Assembly: GCA_005281725.1 (NCBI GenBank)
Contig: SSBO01000015.1
Span: forward strand, 558,581-622,580
Reading direction: 5' to 3'
DNA length: 64,000 nucleotides
DNA from: Wuchereria bancrofti
Taxonomy: Eukaryota; Nematoda; Chromadorea; Rhabditida; Onchocercidae
Shown here: positions 23,498 through 36,600 of the stretch, in pieces
Layout: each line of letters begins with the position of its first letter
Numbering within the stretch: the stretch's first letter is position 1
The notes under the pieces: model-generated
The model's input: the letters and a program-made list of their open reading frames with translations, nothing else
Databases searched by the model: none
What the model was told of the DNA's origin: nothing
Position numbers and translations under genes: made by a program

Positions 23498-26400
23498 AAT
23501 CACAGAGTAATCTCAAACAATAAAATATAAAAGCAGATAAATGAATACAGAAAGTGGGCTTCTTTTCGTCCTCAAATTTTCGAGCACATCCTCTACCACC
23601 TCTGAATTAAATTTTAAAATTAGTAATTCGACACAGCAACTCGAAATAAGAAAGCTAAATTTGAATTTCAGTATTCTGATTTTCACATATGACCTTGCAG
23701 TAAAAGCTACTTAAAAGATATTTTAATTAAACTACAACCATTAAAGATCTCAGACAAATGGAAACAATGAATTCGAATCATATGTTTCCTTTGCACCTCC
23801 TCTATCAGTAGCAGAAGTAGATAACAGAACAAATTAAAATTCACTTGACATTAAATTACCACAAAACTTCCAAAGCTCAGATTCATTAACAACTTCAGCT
23901 TGTATTATACAACAATCAGAAATTATACACATCATTTGAGTTTGCTCCCAATTTAGATCTTAAGCGAATGGTCATCTCTAATGATAAGAGGAAAAGAAGA
24001 GCCATTGAGATTTCGTCGACACACAGCAGCCTTCTCCTGGAAATACCGAATATCTGAGCTCGGCATCCGGTGGAAACGACCGGAAACACTGACCAGCCTT
24101 TCCCCTCCGGAAGAGGACACAATCCACCCAGACAAACCACTAAATCACCTGTGTCGACGTGTTCCAATCACCATTCGCGTTACGCTACTGCTCGAATACC
24201 TTGATGGAACCCCATGAAAATCTTTATGTCAACAATTTATTTAAATGATCTTATTAGTCCACAGCGGGAAGCTTAAACTTCACTGCGTCTTATTTACGAA
24301 GTACTTAAATACAAGGCAGAAAATCTCTTGCTACTAATTAGATTTTCCAAATTTGTAGTTTAATTTACTTCTTCAGTTTGCAGCAAAAGTAAATGGATTT
24401 GATGGATTCTGTAAATATACTTCTCACTTGCATTTGGCTTACTGTTAACTTGGCCAAGTTTAATGTGCAGGAAATAACCCATCACTGAAACAGCCGGAAA
24501 TCAATGCGGTGGGTTAAAAAAATGCGAAGGATGAAATACGGACTGAGATTTCTTTACAGTTGAACTGTACAGATCACCACCGATTATTTGTTTTTGGAAT
24601 TTTTCTGCATCAACTGTTGATTGCAAATTATTTGTAAATCTAACTGTGATTACAGATTAGGTGCTGTGCAGAATAGTAATGGGCTTGTCTACATAGTCTT
24701 GATTTTGCGTGCTATTGTAATTCTAAGACTAATTTATGACAATTCTGTCTCTTAGAAAAAGTTCCTGTGAATGATGGGTGGAACGCAGTGAAACAGACTG
24801 GCAGCTGTAGTGTCATCTCTTGCTGCACCTACCTACGTTGAGAAGAAATTCATCTCAGTGAAGTTTTCGATTACACTGTACCATCATTATCTGTTTACCT
24901 GTTGCAAATGCTGTCACCATGGCAATTTGATGGGTCATTAGGATCGGATAAGTGTTAACTGAGTAGTCGTCAATCGAAGACAAGAAGACAGATAGATACA
25001 TTGGCGCATATTGTTCTCTTGTCACCATGGTAATACGGTGATGAAGAGAGAAAGTTTTTTTGTGAATGACAGCATCCTTTTTTATGTGTGATAGAGGTTT
25101 TAATTTCCGATTATTAAGTGAATTGCATGTAATCAAGAACGTTTCAATCTGAGCCATTCATTATGTTTGCGCTTTTCGGATTTCATTTTCTTGTACCGAT
25201 TTCATTCCCAGTTGATGCTTTAAATGAAATTTATTGACAGTAGGCAATGTCATCTCATCTACCGATGATACATACCTTCAGACTTATTCTCCCTATTTTC
25301 TTTCACACGGATATCACACGGTTGAAGCACAACCTATGATCAAGTTTTCACCTTTTTATATGTACATTGTTTGCTAACCATTCAGCAACTTCTAAAAGAA
25401 TCGAAACCAGAGCTGATGTATGTATGGTACATCTAGTTCCGGTAGATCTTTAGGACATAAATTTGGTACCTGTTAATTTTTCTGTCATTTCTGGTATTTT
25501 CAACGAACATTGTTAATTATCATTTGGCGATAAAGATTCACTATAATTCATAGTGCTCCGGTAAGAAATGAAACAGTCAGTAATCATTCTCGATTCATGC
25601 GGGTAATTTAGAGGAAGAATGCATCTTGACTTTGGTCAAACGCAAATGAATGGTAATAAGTTTTTAAAGACTGAGAGATGAATTGTCTCACTTAGTGGCA
25701 TTTAAAGGTTACATGGACTCAAATCAAAATGAGGTAGTCAATTGAACTATGCAGGTATGTGTACAACCTTTATCAACTACTTGCTTGACATTCTGGACGA
25801 ATTTAGAACGAATCAAAAGCTTAGAAATGTAACCTTGGAAATCTGCGCTTTAACTTATTAGTCGCACCAATCAATCACTGTCAATCATTGACTAATGGCC
25901 TAGTAAAACAAGAATATGTTTTGACGAAAAAAAAAAGAAGTGGCCTACCACTGACGACTAACATGTTTCCACTTTGTAGAAGATTTGTTGTTGCTGTCAA
26001 ATTTGAGAGTAAGGGGAAAAGTTGTGGAGATTTATTAATTTACAAGCGATTAAATCGTCGCTGAAAGCAAAAAGTTCTCATTCTTAGATGTTAAGTAAAA
26101 AAAAGATCGTAGCCATTCCATAAAGAGCCTGCTTGTGAGAATTTAGATTTCCCTGCATGTATTAGAAATTTCTATCTCGAGATGTAGATAAAAAATGAAT
26201 CGATAAAGGCTGAGGATAACTGGACTAAACTGTTTGAATGTCATTTAACAAATTAGATCTATTCCTTCTTTAATTTTGCATGTACATTAATTATTTTACA
26301 TATAATTTACACTTGTCTTGCTTTGGAAGGCCGTTGATTTACGAATTTCCATTGGATTGTCTAGACTAGAACTCGAATTGAAAAGTTGTTTCAACTTACA

Positions 26401-26840
26401 TTGCAATACAATTCATCATAAACTCTTATTCTCTTAATTCATGCTCCGTCAGATTATTTTGGAAATTGGAAAATTCAACATGAACTGAGAGAACCATCAA
26501 TATTGTGCACAAGGTGTTAATTTATGTATTCAAAAAGGTAATCGTCTTGCTTATATTAAAATAAATAGTTTTGAGCACACTTTTGTATATGAGTGCAGAA
26601 AAGACGTCTTAACGTTAAGAATATTCCATTTCGCAGCTATGGGACAGGAAAGACAGGAGATTAAGCCGGTACACAAGTAGAAAAGCCGAGATGCATTCAG
26701 GACAAGCTGATAGTTTTAAATAAAGTAGAGTGAATAATCTTAATGATTCTGGCTCTTTTGCTCTTGATAATAGACGATACAGTCTCACGTAGAATGAACT
26801 GAAGCAATCGTCTGTTTAATTTTGCAGCAGTATCGAGAAA
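23498..26840. other. divergent intergenic region with a GC-rich patch
   Basis: Lies between the divergently transcribed TANGO1-like (-) and LAPTM-like (+) genes, so it must hold both promoters. About 23950-24220 is clearly richer in G+C than the surroundings and is open in several frames on both strands (three overlapping frames of 60-83 codons). None of them has splice partners or family likeness. Elsewhere I see nothing beyond AT-rich sequence. Confidence 0.55.
26821..26827 (+). promoter_or_regulatory. probable spliced-leader trans-splice acceptor
   Basis: TTTGCAG after a T-rich tract, 13 bases before the ATG at 26841, with no donor-bearing 5' exon evident upstream. Confidence 0.5.
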
Positions 26841-28676
26841 ATGGTAGAAGTGGGATGCGAAGAAGGAGAGAAGTACACTTCCAGGATACCATCTATGCTG
26901 CAATTCCCACATGCACATCGATCCTACAAATGCATATGTGGCTTGATACACGTTAAAGTAATCTTCCATGCAACATTTTCCTGATAGCTCAAAAACTGGT
27001 CTGAACTTTTACTGTTCGTCTTTCTAGTGGTTAGTTGAATAGTAGTCGTGAATATGCGGAGGATATTTTGCTAGCATACGAACTTCTTGCTAAGTTCAGC
27101 TGAGATTTTTTATTGTCCTCAATGCTGAAATTATGCTTTTGTTTACTGGGCAAAACTTTGAATTTATTAGAAATCAAAAGACAAAGTTTCAATTTTTGCA
27201 AATTACGAAAACATTGAAGCTTTAATCGAGCAAAAGCTACTACTATCAACTACAATTGCAGGCTCATTCTCTTCACTAATTTGGTATGTTCTATTGCAAA
27301 GATGTATAATTGAATAATATTGAATAGTAATTGAATAATTTTCAGCCTGCAACGAGAGCAATTGGCGCAGTTACAGTGTTTCTCATTTCCATGAATTTCT
27401 TTTGGGCTATTTTGACTTACGACTCTCTCTCAGTTGGCTCAACTGTATTTTACAGCACTTACGTACTAGCAGTTATTGTGTCAACATTTGCATTATTCCT
27501 TGGAGTGAGCAGAAAACGGTACAAACTTCTCCTACCGTTTATTTTCATTCAGGTTACCTTCCGCTCTTCTTAATGCCGCAATTGTATTGAGAGGAAACTA
27601 ATCTAAGCGCAAAGGGAATTCAAAAATTGAATTAAAATTTTATGACAAGCAATCGGGTAGCAACTTCGTAATGAACAAGCCTTTACATGTTTTGATGACT
27701 AAAAGCTGATCAGAAGAACATCAATTCACAGTGCGCAAATTTACCGCTCATTATGACGACTGTGTAGTTAAGAGAAGATAGGCAGAAAGCAATGTTTTTC
27801 ATTGTACAAATTCTAAAAAGATTTGAATGTTATGCTAATCAGTCAAAAAGTAAGCAATCCTTTGTGACTCAGATAGTGACAGCATTGGCTTCAACAGTGT
27901 TTCTCATTATTGTCATAATATTTGCTGCATGCAATACGTGGCATCTCATCTATCCAAATATTAGACTACTATTGGAGGAGGATTCAGCAAATCAAAGTAA
28001 AAAACCTTCTTTTTAAAATAACACATAATAGATGAGAGATGTGATTTCATTGAAAAAAGAAAGAAAAAAAAACACAATTACGAACCATCGATTAAGTTAA
28101 ATAGTTGGTAGAGGAACTCAACTCATTCCTTTTTGAATTCGTAAATTATTTTAGATCGACCGAAAGCGCTGTTAATATGCTTTCTGGCTATTCATATTTT
28201 ACTTTCTCTATGGTCAACCCGTATAGTGTGCACGTGCTATCGATATTTCGATGAACTTGAAAACTTTTATAAGTTACAGGTCTTTATCTGAAAAAGATAA
28301 TTAGCCTAGTGAGCATAGGATGCAAATTGCAGAGACTGAAAATCGGCAATTAGACAGCTCGAAAAGCAGTTTTTTGAGCAGTACACATTCCATCAACTCA
28401 ATCACTTCTAGAAGAAAATAAAATCTGCGATTATAATTTAAAGCATAAAATAGAACTCTATGGATTATAACATTGTGAATAATATAAATTTTTATCACAA
28501 ATTAGATATCACATAGCATGTGAGTATTTCTAAGACATCACGGATTATTCAAATGCATAGCTTCTCTTCACTTGCAGCAAATAGAGTCTATTCTGGTGTT
28601 TCTTTGCAAAACATTATCAATTGGTTGGTTTAATCTAAACTACTCAAATTGTTACATATTTCTTTTCCAATTATAA
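26841..28676 (+). CDS. LAPTM-like four-pass late endosome/lysosome membrane protein
   Basis: Exons 26841-26957, 27346-27552, 27873-27996 and 28155-28279 join in phase. A tentative last exon 28578-28676 (TTGCAG acceptor, TAA stop) completes 223 residues. The Cys/His motif YKCICGLIHVK before TM1 corresponds to the CCGCCHVKTGT-type motif of LAPTM4/5. TM1 and TM2 lie in exon 2 (AIGAVTVFLISMNFFWAIL; STYVLAVIVSTFALFLG), TM3 in exon 3 (LASTVFLIIVIIFAACNTW) and TM4 in exon 4 (LLICFLAIHILLSLW), followed by IVCTCYRYFDEL as in the family. LAPTM proteins sort transporters and lipids in late endosomes and lysosomes. No PY motif is seen in the short tail. The last exon is the weakest part. Start chosen as the first ATG after the probable trans-splice site. 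Confidence 0.78.
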
Positions 28677-28753
28677 AAAATATTGAAATTCAGTAAATAT
28701 TTTGCTTTCTATAGAGAAGCGAAAAAAGGTGTAAATACTTTATATATTCTCCC

Positions 28754-28759
28754 AATAAA
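28754..28759 (+). other. poly(A) signal AATAAA for the LAPTM-like gene
   Basis: AATAAA 78 bases after the proposed stop codon. Confidence 0.4.
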
Positions 28760-30044
28760 AATTAATGTGGACTTGGCGGATTTTGAATCACAACTACTGA
28801 TTTGGTAAGTGAACAAGGTACTCAATTATGACCCATTTTCGGATTTCCCGAGTTATTATGATATCCAAAACAAGAATAGATTAATCAAATATTTCTGGAT
28901 GAAAATGGGATTTTTTGGTGATAAATGAGATAAGGGTACATTTCTGCTAACAAATCGAAATAAATTTTTGAGCAAAGTATAGGCATCTTCTGAAAAGGAT
29001 GCCATATCTGCAACCTTAATCACAGTTAAAAGAGATTTTTGTGTGCTAGAATTTCGTCACAGAAGGCGAAATTCTATCACATTCAATAATCAGTTAGGTT
29101 GATGAGCTTGCAATGGTGTAAGTTAATCAATCATCACACTACCAAAACTGCAAGTGCTGCTGATCATTTCATGAAAATTAACTCTGCTCACAAATTACAC
29201 TGATACTTTTCAAATTAACCGGCTTGAACCAGCAGTATAATAGCAGTGGTGGATTTTGGTGTGACAGCAAGAGACATTTTCGTTGATAGTTGAAAGGAGC
29301 AAAGCATTTGCAGGATGAAATGGGCAAGCAGTCTAACTGAAGTGATTTACGTTAACAGTAGCGTCATATTTTAAGTCACTTTGGCATATCAAGGACCGAA
29401 TTAAGTGAAGTGATCAAAGGTTATTACTAATGTTGCTTGATTAAGATAAAGGTCATGCAAAATTCTTCTAACGCTTCTAAAATTGAAACGAGAATCGGAG
29501 TAGATTAAAGATTCAATGAAACAACGAATTCTGCTGGTTGACAAGAAGGAATTCATTTCTGTTTTTGCATATCACAGGTGAATATTGCACTCGTGAATTG
29601 CTGCTATGTATGGTATTTACAATATATGTGACAACATTTCATCTGATGCAGTCATTGATAATATCTGCTTATCAAGAGTGCGAATAGCAATTCTTATCAG
29701 TAAGCAAACTAACAGTATTCTGTCATAGCTAATGTTAGTGCGACTACCGACTTCTATCCAATTGATTACTTCATTTATGGTCAATGATTATTTGCTGGTC
29801 GGACACGAACAATTCACTGATTTCGATTTTTTCTGATATTTAAAAGGTAAATAATTTCTTGCGAATTAAAAAATTCTTCAGCTTTCATATATAATACTTG
29901 TTAAAATAGTGAAAAAAGAAATTTTGCTTGCTGTATAAAATGCGCTGATGTCTTAGTGACAGACAATAAGGTAGAATGATGGTTAAAAGTATGACTGTCA
30001 TTTCATCCCATTAATTGTTTTGATTATTCAAAAACTTAGCAGAG
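28760..30044. other. intergenic, no feature seen
   Basis: AT-rich spacer between two plus-strand genes; no open frame with splice support on either strand. It presumably includes the promoter of the next gene. Confidence 0.5.
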
Positions 30045-30054
30045 TTTTTTTCAG
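30045..30054 (+). promoter_or_regulatory. probable spliced-leader trans-splice acceptor
   Basis: TTTTTTTCAG seven bases before the ATG at 30062. This is the strongest acceptor upstream of the signal peptide exon, and no upstream coding exon is apparent. Confidence 0.55.
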
Positions 30055-30061
30055 CAATACA

Positions 30062-31783
30062 ATGGAGATTAATCGTTTAATACTTTTCCTATACTTATAT
30101 CAGACATTTCGGTGCACACATGTGGCAATAGGTAATATTAATGGTAATGAAGAAGCAATGAGTGGAAGAAAATTAAAAAATGTAAGTTCCGATTATCATC
30201 TTATCGAATCAGAATATCTCATCATAACCGTCTAAATATATTGAAGCATCGATAGAATAAAGTGCAATGATTGATTATTAGTGTAATTTCAGTATAAATG
30301 TAACGAACAAAACAAGGATAATCAGGATGTGAACTCGATCGATCCACTGAAATACATGGATTCATTATTTCAGAATACAATCAATAACTTTTCGGCCATT
30401 ATTGACGTGATACGACAGCAATATATTGCCAACCTCCGTGACAAATATGCAAGTATCGTTGACCATTTCACAAAAAATCATCTTTTAGGAAGAAAATAAT
30501 TTAAAAAGACAAACAAAAGTAATTCATAAAACGAAGACTGAAATTGTTAACATTTCTATGACCGCTACTTTCCTTCAGATTTAATTTTTAGGTGCGATTC
30601 AAGAATACATTCGACAAAGCTCAAACAATGAAAGATAATGGCAATTCGACGACATCGTTCCATGGACATCAATATGACAAGAGAACCGTTATTCCCTGCG
30701 GTACAGTGCAAATTAGGAAGGGAAAGGATGAGAATTAAAGGGGAATACTGTAAAAGAGAGAAGTTTAATTACGAATAGATAGAAATGAGTAAATAAAATT
30801 GAAGTGAAGTATCGATCCGGTTGGCAATGATCAGCGCTATTCTAGAAATATTTTTCAGCTGGTGAGAATTGCTTCACTCAAAATATACTCCAAGAAAGGA
30901 CATTTAATCGGACAGTGACGTTGCTGAGGCATACGGCACTTAGACGTGCATTCCTGAATACAACAAATAAATTCATTGAACGGAAGTACAACAATGCTGA
31001 AATTCCCGTAAATGTTGAACGACAAGCAAAGGATTTCTACGTTTCGTCTGTCATTCCATTAAAAGGTGGAAATTCATGAAATTATTTAGACTAATGAAAA
31101 AAAAGGATATTGTCTTGTCTCTTCCTGACAAAACGGTGCTGAAGAGAAATGCTGGAGAAGTGTTTCATATCTTGATGAAGAAGAAAAAAAGCAGATTATA
31201 AAATATTTTTCTTTTTTTACTAATAGTGTCATTAAAGGTGGAACCTTCATCACGACTTCTGAGTAGCGATCTACTGGCATTTGATCTACTGACTATGTCT
31301 TCTCAAAAACCTGTTATGAATCAATATTCGTAAATCAAATTTGCATATTAATTTCAGTCTTAAATGAAAAGAGTGTTGGAGAAAGAACAAGTAAATCAAC
31401 AAGTGACGTGAAACATCAAATTATCATAACTGAAAAGAATGTCACACGCAGTTATGAAACGAAAAGAGAAAAGCTTGAAGATTCTACTGAATCAATAATT
31501 GTTGCTATTGAAGGTGCTTTTTGCTAATGATGATGAACTTAAAGATGATTTAAGCTAAAATGATTTAAAGTCGCTTTTTGAAACAAACTATCAAATTAGA
31601 ATTATTTAAGTTTCACCTAGCAGAAACCAATGTTACAGTTTCCACGGTGACATCACTGCAACTACCAGAAATATCGATGGGGACAGTTTGGTGGAATAGT
31701 ATTTGGTTTTGGATAATCGATCTGATTGCACTGATATTACTTCTCATCCTGATCTTGTCGTGCTGCATTTGGCACTGCGGTAG

Positions 31784-31820
<37 letters not shown>

Positions 31821-31859
31821 AGCAGCAGCAGCAAACGTTCTAATTATATCAGAATTTGA
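30062..31859 (+). CDS. unrecognised type I single-pass membrane glycoprotein with poly-Ser tail
   Basis: Exons 30062-30181, 30293-30457, 30592-30700, 30859-31065, 31358-31513 and 31621-31859 join in phase to 331 residues. An N-terminal signal peptide (MEINRLILFLYLYQTFRC) is followed by an ectodomain of about 255 residues with few cysteines and at least five N-glycosylation sequons (NST, NRT, NTT, NVT twice). Then comes a membrane segment (about 277-306, IWFWIIDLIALILLLILILS) ending in CCIWHC, and a short cytoplasmic tail of mostly serine and some asparagine, encoded by an AGC/AAC repeat. Splice sites are good throughout (TTTTCAG-type acceptors). The ectodomain looks helical (IIDVIRQQYIANLRDKYASI). 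I do not recognise a family; it may be nematode- or filaria-specific. Confidence 0.75.
31782..31834 (+). repeat. (AGC)n/(AAC) repeat coding poly-serine
   Basis: About 17 AGC triplets interrupted by AAC, in frame in the preceding gene as Ser with Asn interruptions. On the other strand it reads as poly-leucine, which is an artefact. Confidence 0.9.
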
Positions 31860-31986
31860 TAGCAAAACAACAATAGCACGCATTTCATTTCGCTGTTACT
31901 ATATACGTTGCTTCATGGAAAATCCGGAAAAGCATATTTCAATCCTGTTTCCGGCTAATAGATTTAAATTAGATCATAATTGTTAA

Positions 31987-31992
31987 AATAAA
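31987..31992 (+). other. poly(A) signal AATAAA for the glycoprotein gene
   Basis: AATAAA 128 bases after the stop at 31857-31859. Confidence 0.5.
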
Positions 31993-33323
31993 ACAATGCG
32001 TTTTGTGTGCGATTTATTTCTGACACTTGTGAAATGAAATACTTTTTAGAAACAAATCGGAAATGAACTTACAGTTAAACAAATCTTTTCCATTCTTGAA
32101 CTATTCATTAATTAATCGGAAAAATGTAGGTAGCAAGCATGCTCTAGAAATTTTCACGTTTTTCCGCTAAATGACATTAAGTTTTGGTTTGTAAGCGCTC
32201 CAAGATCTTGTAGTCCGGTTTTTTGAGCCCGTAACAATTTTCCGTCAAGAACTAGCGAAAATATATCGCATCTGAGAGTAAGATTGTGAGAAGAATAAGA
32301 AACAATTCATGAAATTTCAGAGGCCAAATTCACTGAAAGAAGCGTTCATTGGGGATATTCAAAAAGACCTGGAAAATACGATTATTTTAGTGACCTATAT
32401 AGATAATTAAATTGAATTTTAGTAGTAGTTTGCAGAAAGTGACAAAGTCAATCTGTTATGGTCACTTCTTAAAGGACAGTAAAGGCATAAGTTCAGCCAA
32501 CAGCTATGATAACTTTTTGAAAGCAGCGCTCCTACAAAACAAATTACAAATGACCCATCTGGAAAGTTCTAGAGAAAGCATTAATCAGTGAAATTATCAA
32601 TTTATTCTCTTCTACACATACAAAACGATCGTTCGAATTCATATTTACAAATAAATCACTGAAGAAATAAGAAAAGGAAATTGAACAATTTTAAACAAAA
32701 TACTGAAAGTAATGAGGCGTAGTTCTACGATTCAAGCCATCAATTAGTTAATTAGCTTAGAACGTCGAGGGAGAAATAAGGAAGAAAGGCACAAATCATC
32801 GCATTTCTGCATTTGAGAGAATGAAAAAGGAGGGAAAAGTAGTCTCAGTTTACTTTTCCGTCGTCGTTCGGGGAGAATTGTTCCAATAGAAGATTGAAAA
32901 ATTTAGAAGATACAAGAGTACTCGACGTTCATTAAATTCAAAAACAGTAAAATCATTTCAAAGTCACCGGTTGTTGTAAGCTGATAAAATATGGAATACA
33001 ATCATGAATGACTACTAACATATATGTAGTAAACCTGTACACCTATTAATCAATGTTAGCATTTCACGTGACATACTTGTTGTTGACATCACGTGATGAA
33101 TTATTTCACTGGTAAATGTGTTCTCTAGTAGACAAGCAGTTAGTTGTTATATTTAATCGCTGAAAGACTTAGCTGAGAAACAAAGGAATACCTAAAAGAA
33201 TTACTCATTGTAATTACAATTGAACAGAATTGAAAATGCAATCTCAAGCATAAGATGATCAATGAGTATCATAGAAAAACGAGTAAGTAATTCGAAAAAA
33301 AATAGCCACCACCTAAAATTCAT

Positions 33324-33358
<35 letters not shown>

Positions 33359-33616
33359 GTTCTCTTGGTGGCCATTGTTAGTTTCTCTTTCGTCCGATAT
33401 CCACGAAAATGCAAATGGATTACACCCGTTTATCGTCAGTACGCAAAATGTTGCTGAAGAAACGTACGAGGTCTAAGATATTTGCACACTAAGTCCGCTA
33501 AGATGCTATTTTGAATTAACGTAGTTAAATTGATTAAGATAAAATTGAAACTTAAACAGTAAGCAATAATCAAAAAATCATGGCAAATGAACATTCCGAA
33601 AATTTTCCTGACAACT
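31993..33616. other. convergent intergenic region
   Basis: Lies between the glycoprotein gene (+) and the homeobox gene (-), so it holds both 3' flanks. It contains a pure (GA)15 tract at 33327-33357 and two CACGTG hexamers about 25 bases apart near 33066-33096. No coding exon is supported. Confidence 0.5.
33327..33357. repeat. (GA)n microsatellite
   Basis: Uninterrupted AG dinucleotide run of 31 bases, probably in or near the 3' UTR of the homeobox gene. Confidence 0.95.
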
Positions 33617-36600
33617 CTATTTTTTTGAACCATCTTTTGGATTTGTCAAATTAACCGGTGACTTTATAGTGCCTGTTACGGCTGCACTACTACTCATCAG
33701 CGGTGTAAACATATGCTGAGTTTCGGACCATGAACCTCCGCTTCCGACTAAGGATGTCGCAGTAGCAGTAGTTCCGGGCCATATTCCTGAATATTGCTTG
33801 GACAGATTCTCCATAGCAATCATTCGTTGCAAATGCTGCATGTAATTAGCAGCTGCAAGTTGTTGCTGATAACCGCTAAGCACAAAAGACGTCAGATCAG
33901 TTCCTGCAGTTGTAGCAGCACCATTTGTGGTACTTATTGCTGGAACAAATGTAGGCAATTTGGTTAAGGAGACCGCTTGACTGACACCTCCGATCGGTCG
34001 TGATCGGTCAACTTCCGGACTTACAGATGATGCAACCGTGCTTACCGGAGTTGATGTGCTGCAAGAAATCAAGACTAAATGAAATGATCAGATACATATC
34101 AAAGAAAAAGTCGCTTCTGTTAGAAGACAAATACTGACCGCTCTATGCTTAGATTACCGATTATAATGGAAACATGAAATGATTTCATCTGATAACCGAT
34201 TCTAATTCCTCTTAACACTTCAAAATTTTCCTCATCACTCTTCCTCTTACTATTCCTCCAATTGTTACTATTTTAGCAGTCCTTGTTGATCAATCTTTCT
34301 TTTTGGTTCTATTTTTAATTAGCTTACTACCTCGCTCCATCTGAATTCATCATATTCGGTTCGTTATTTGTACCAGCAATGGTTGCAGCCGGAGAACGAC
34401 GGAGTGGTTCCGTTGTATCTTTTAATGAAGTAGCTGTCAGGGCAGTAGCGTTCAGGAGAGCAGGCGTTGTCGCCATAAATGCTGCTGCAGCCGGATTGAT
34501 CATCGATTCCGCTGCAAATCTTCTTTGTTATGATGCTTCAACCAAGCTATATTCCTTATTTACTATTGTTTGGATGAATTTAACAAACCTATTGCTTGGT
34601 GCTGTGCACTCATCGCAGCCATGATTGCGGCCGGATCAGCGCTATTCTCAGCGGACTGTTGCACAGCGGCAGCAGCAAGGAACGCGTAAGGATGTGTTTG
34701 CATCAGAGGATGAGAGGTCCGCGGAACGTGGTGGGAAGTTGTATGTCCGTAAGGGTGTACTGCGGAAGTTCTCTCTTGCTTCCTCCATTTCGCCCTTCGA
34801 TTTTGAAACCAAACCTCAAATAAACAGTATGTTCCTTCGTCTCAAATTAATTAAAAGAAAACGAGAAAGTGGGAAATTTCTACCTGAACTCTTGCTTCCG
34901 TAAGAATAACTCGTTGTGCTAATTCTTCTCTGAAAAAAATTATTTGGGTAATTTTCTAAAATTTAGAACTTTGCATAAATGTATGTAGCAAGTGGAAGAG
35001 TAATTTTTTTAGGTAGCAACTGTAATTTTATTTAAAATGGGTATGATAAAATTAAAAGTACAATTTAATAAAGGATGATAATTCCGCGGCATGGCATGCC
35101 ATACATCACTTCGTATTTCGATACATCACATATGCGTTAAATTCTTTTCATCGTGTCAACATTAGTAAAGAAGATAGCCGTAGTTAGTTAATTTATCAAG
35201 TTGACAGTGCTGAATAGAATGCACAACTGTGACAGGACGACAGGTGTTTTGCAAGTCCCTCTAATTAGGAAATTAATCGTTATCAACATAACCAAAAAAT
35301 TATGAGGACGGACGGACGGACGGAAAGTAGGCAAGTATAGGATCATCTAAAGAGGATAAAGAGAAAAAGGAAATTAAGTGTTTTCCCACGTGGGGGGCAT
35401 TTATCGTCGTCATCGCAACCATACTATTTCGCGAATAATGGAAATAATTTGTTGTAATTATGCGCTTATGTCATTTGTCGGTATTTCTCTCTTTTTGAAT
35501 TCGTTTAAACTGATAATTAGTCTTCTATCATTCTACATTTATTAGTATCACAATAAGTACTATCAGATGAAGAAATTGGAGAACGGAAGCCATCTACTTG
35601 AACTGCAGATGTTTTTGATTGTTGCCAAATGAGAAAAAGATTTTATCGGCTTTCCCAAATCATTAACGAGAGATCATCTAACGCGACATTTCTGGATTAC
35701 TTGTTTCAATTATGCGCTTTTGTCACTTTTATCCTTCCACGAATGCAGAAAAGAAACTCAGATTCTGTCATTCCTGATAGATGGTACCAATACAGTACAT
35801 AGCCGTATTACTTATCTCTTTGACAATTTCAATAATCGCAATTAAAATTCAGAAAATAATTGGACCTGGCGTCCATTTATTGAATCGTTTCATTATCGAC
35901 AGAACAATTATTCAATATACCTGACGAAAGAGATGTAAAAGGAGTTCCTGCGCAGAGATTTTTAGCGTAGAATTTGTTTTTATAAATTTCTGTGAATGAG
36001 GAAAATACCTGGTAAAAACATCAGGATAATGTGTCCTTGCGAATACTTTTTCCAACTCGTCTAACTGATAAGCAGAAAATGTTGTCCGATATCGGCGCTG
36101 TTTCCGCTTCCCATTATCCTCAGGACTGTTGGAGCAAGAGGACGGTCGGTCACTGACAGCCGAAAAATCCTAAGAAAAGCAAGGATATGTCCATCTTATA
36201 TGGATTGTCACTGATGAATAATCATTGATGATTGCTTAATTACTTTATTCTTGCTGGTTTTTCTCTACTCAGTGTTTAGTTATTAATGACTACTTAATTG
36301 GTTACCTATTGACAATTTTCTTTCTTAACGCTTAATTATTAAAGGCCACTTAATTAATTACTTATTGATAGTTTTTCCCTGCTCACTCATTGATTAGTTA
36401 TTAATGGCTATTTACGTCTTCAGGCTGGAATTAAATTGTTTTTCATTTTTTGCCTCATCGGAGCATTTATTTATCTATCTTTCGATATATTATATTAATA
36501 ATGGAAAAGAAATAAAACGAATAAAAAGCTTAAGCTATACGGAATAGCTATCTGAAAAATACTGCGCTACTGAAGCAAATAAATTCCTTACATTTGATAC

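Noticed and set aside
24855..25157. 100-codon minus-strand frame
   Set aside because: Composition and lack of splice partners suggest chance. It contains two copies of a GTCACCATGG-like word about 110 bases apart, not enough to call a repeat element.
31613..31834. Minus-strand poly-leucine frame
   Set aside because: It is the reverse reading of the AGC repeat and transmembrane exon of the plus-strand glycoprotein gene.
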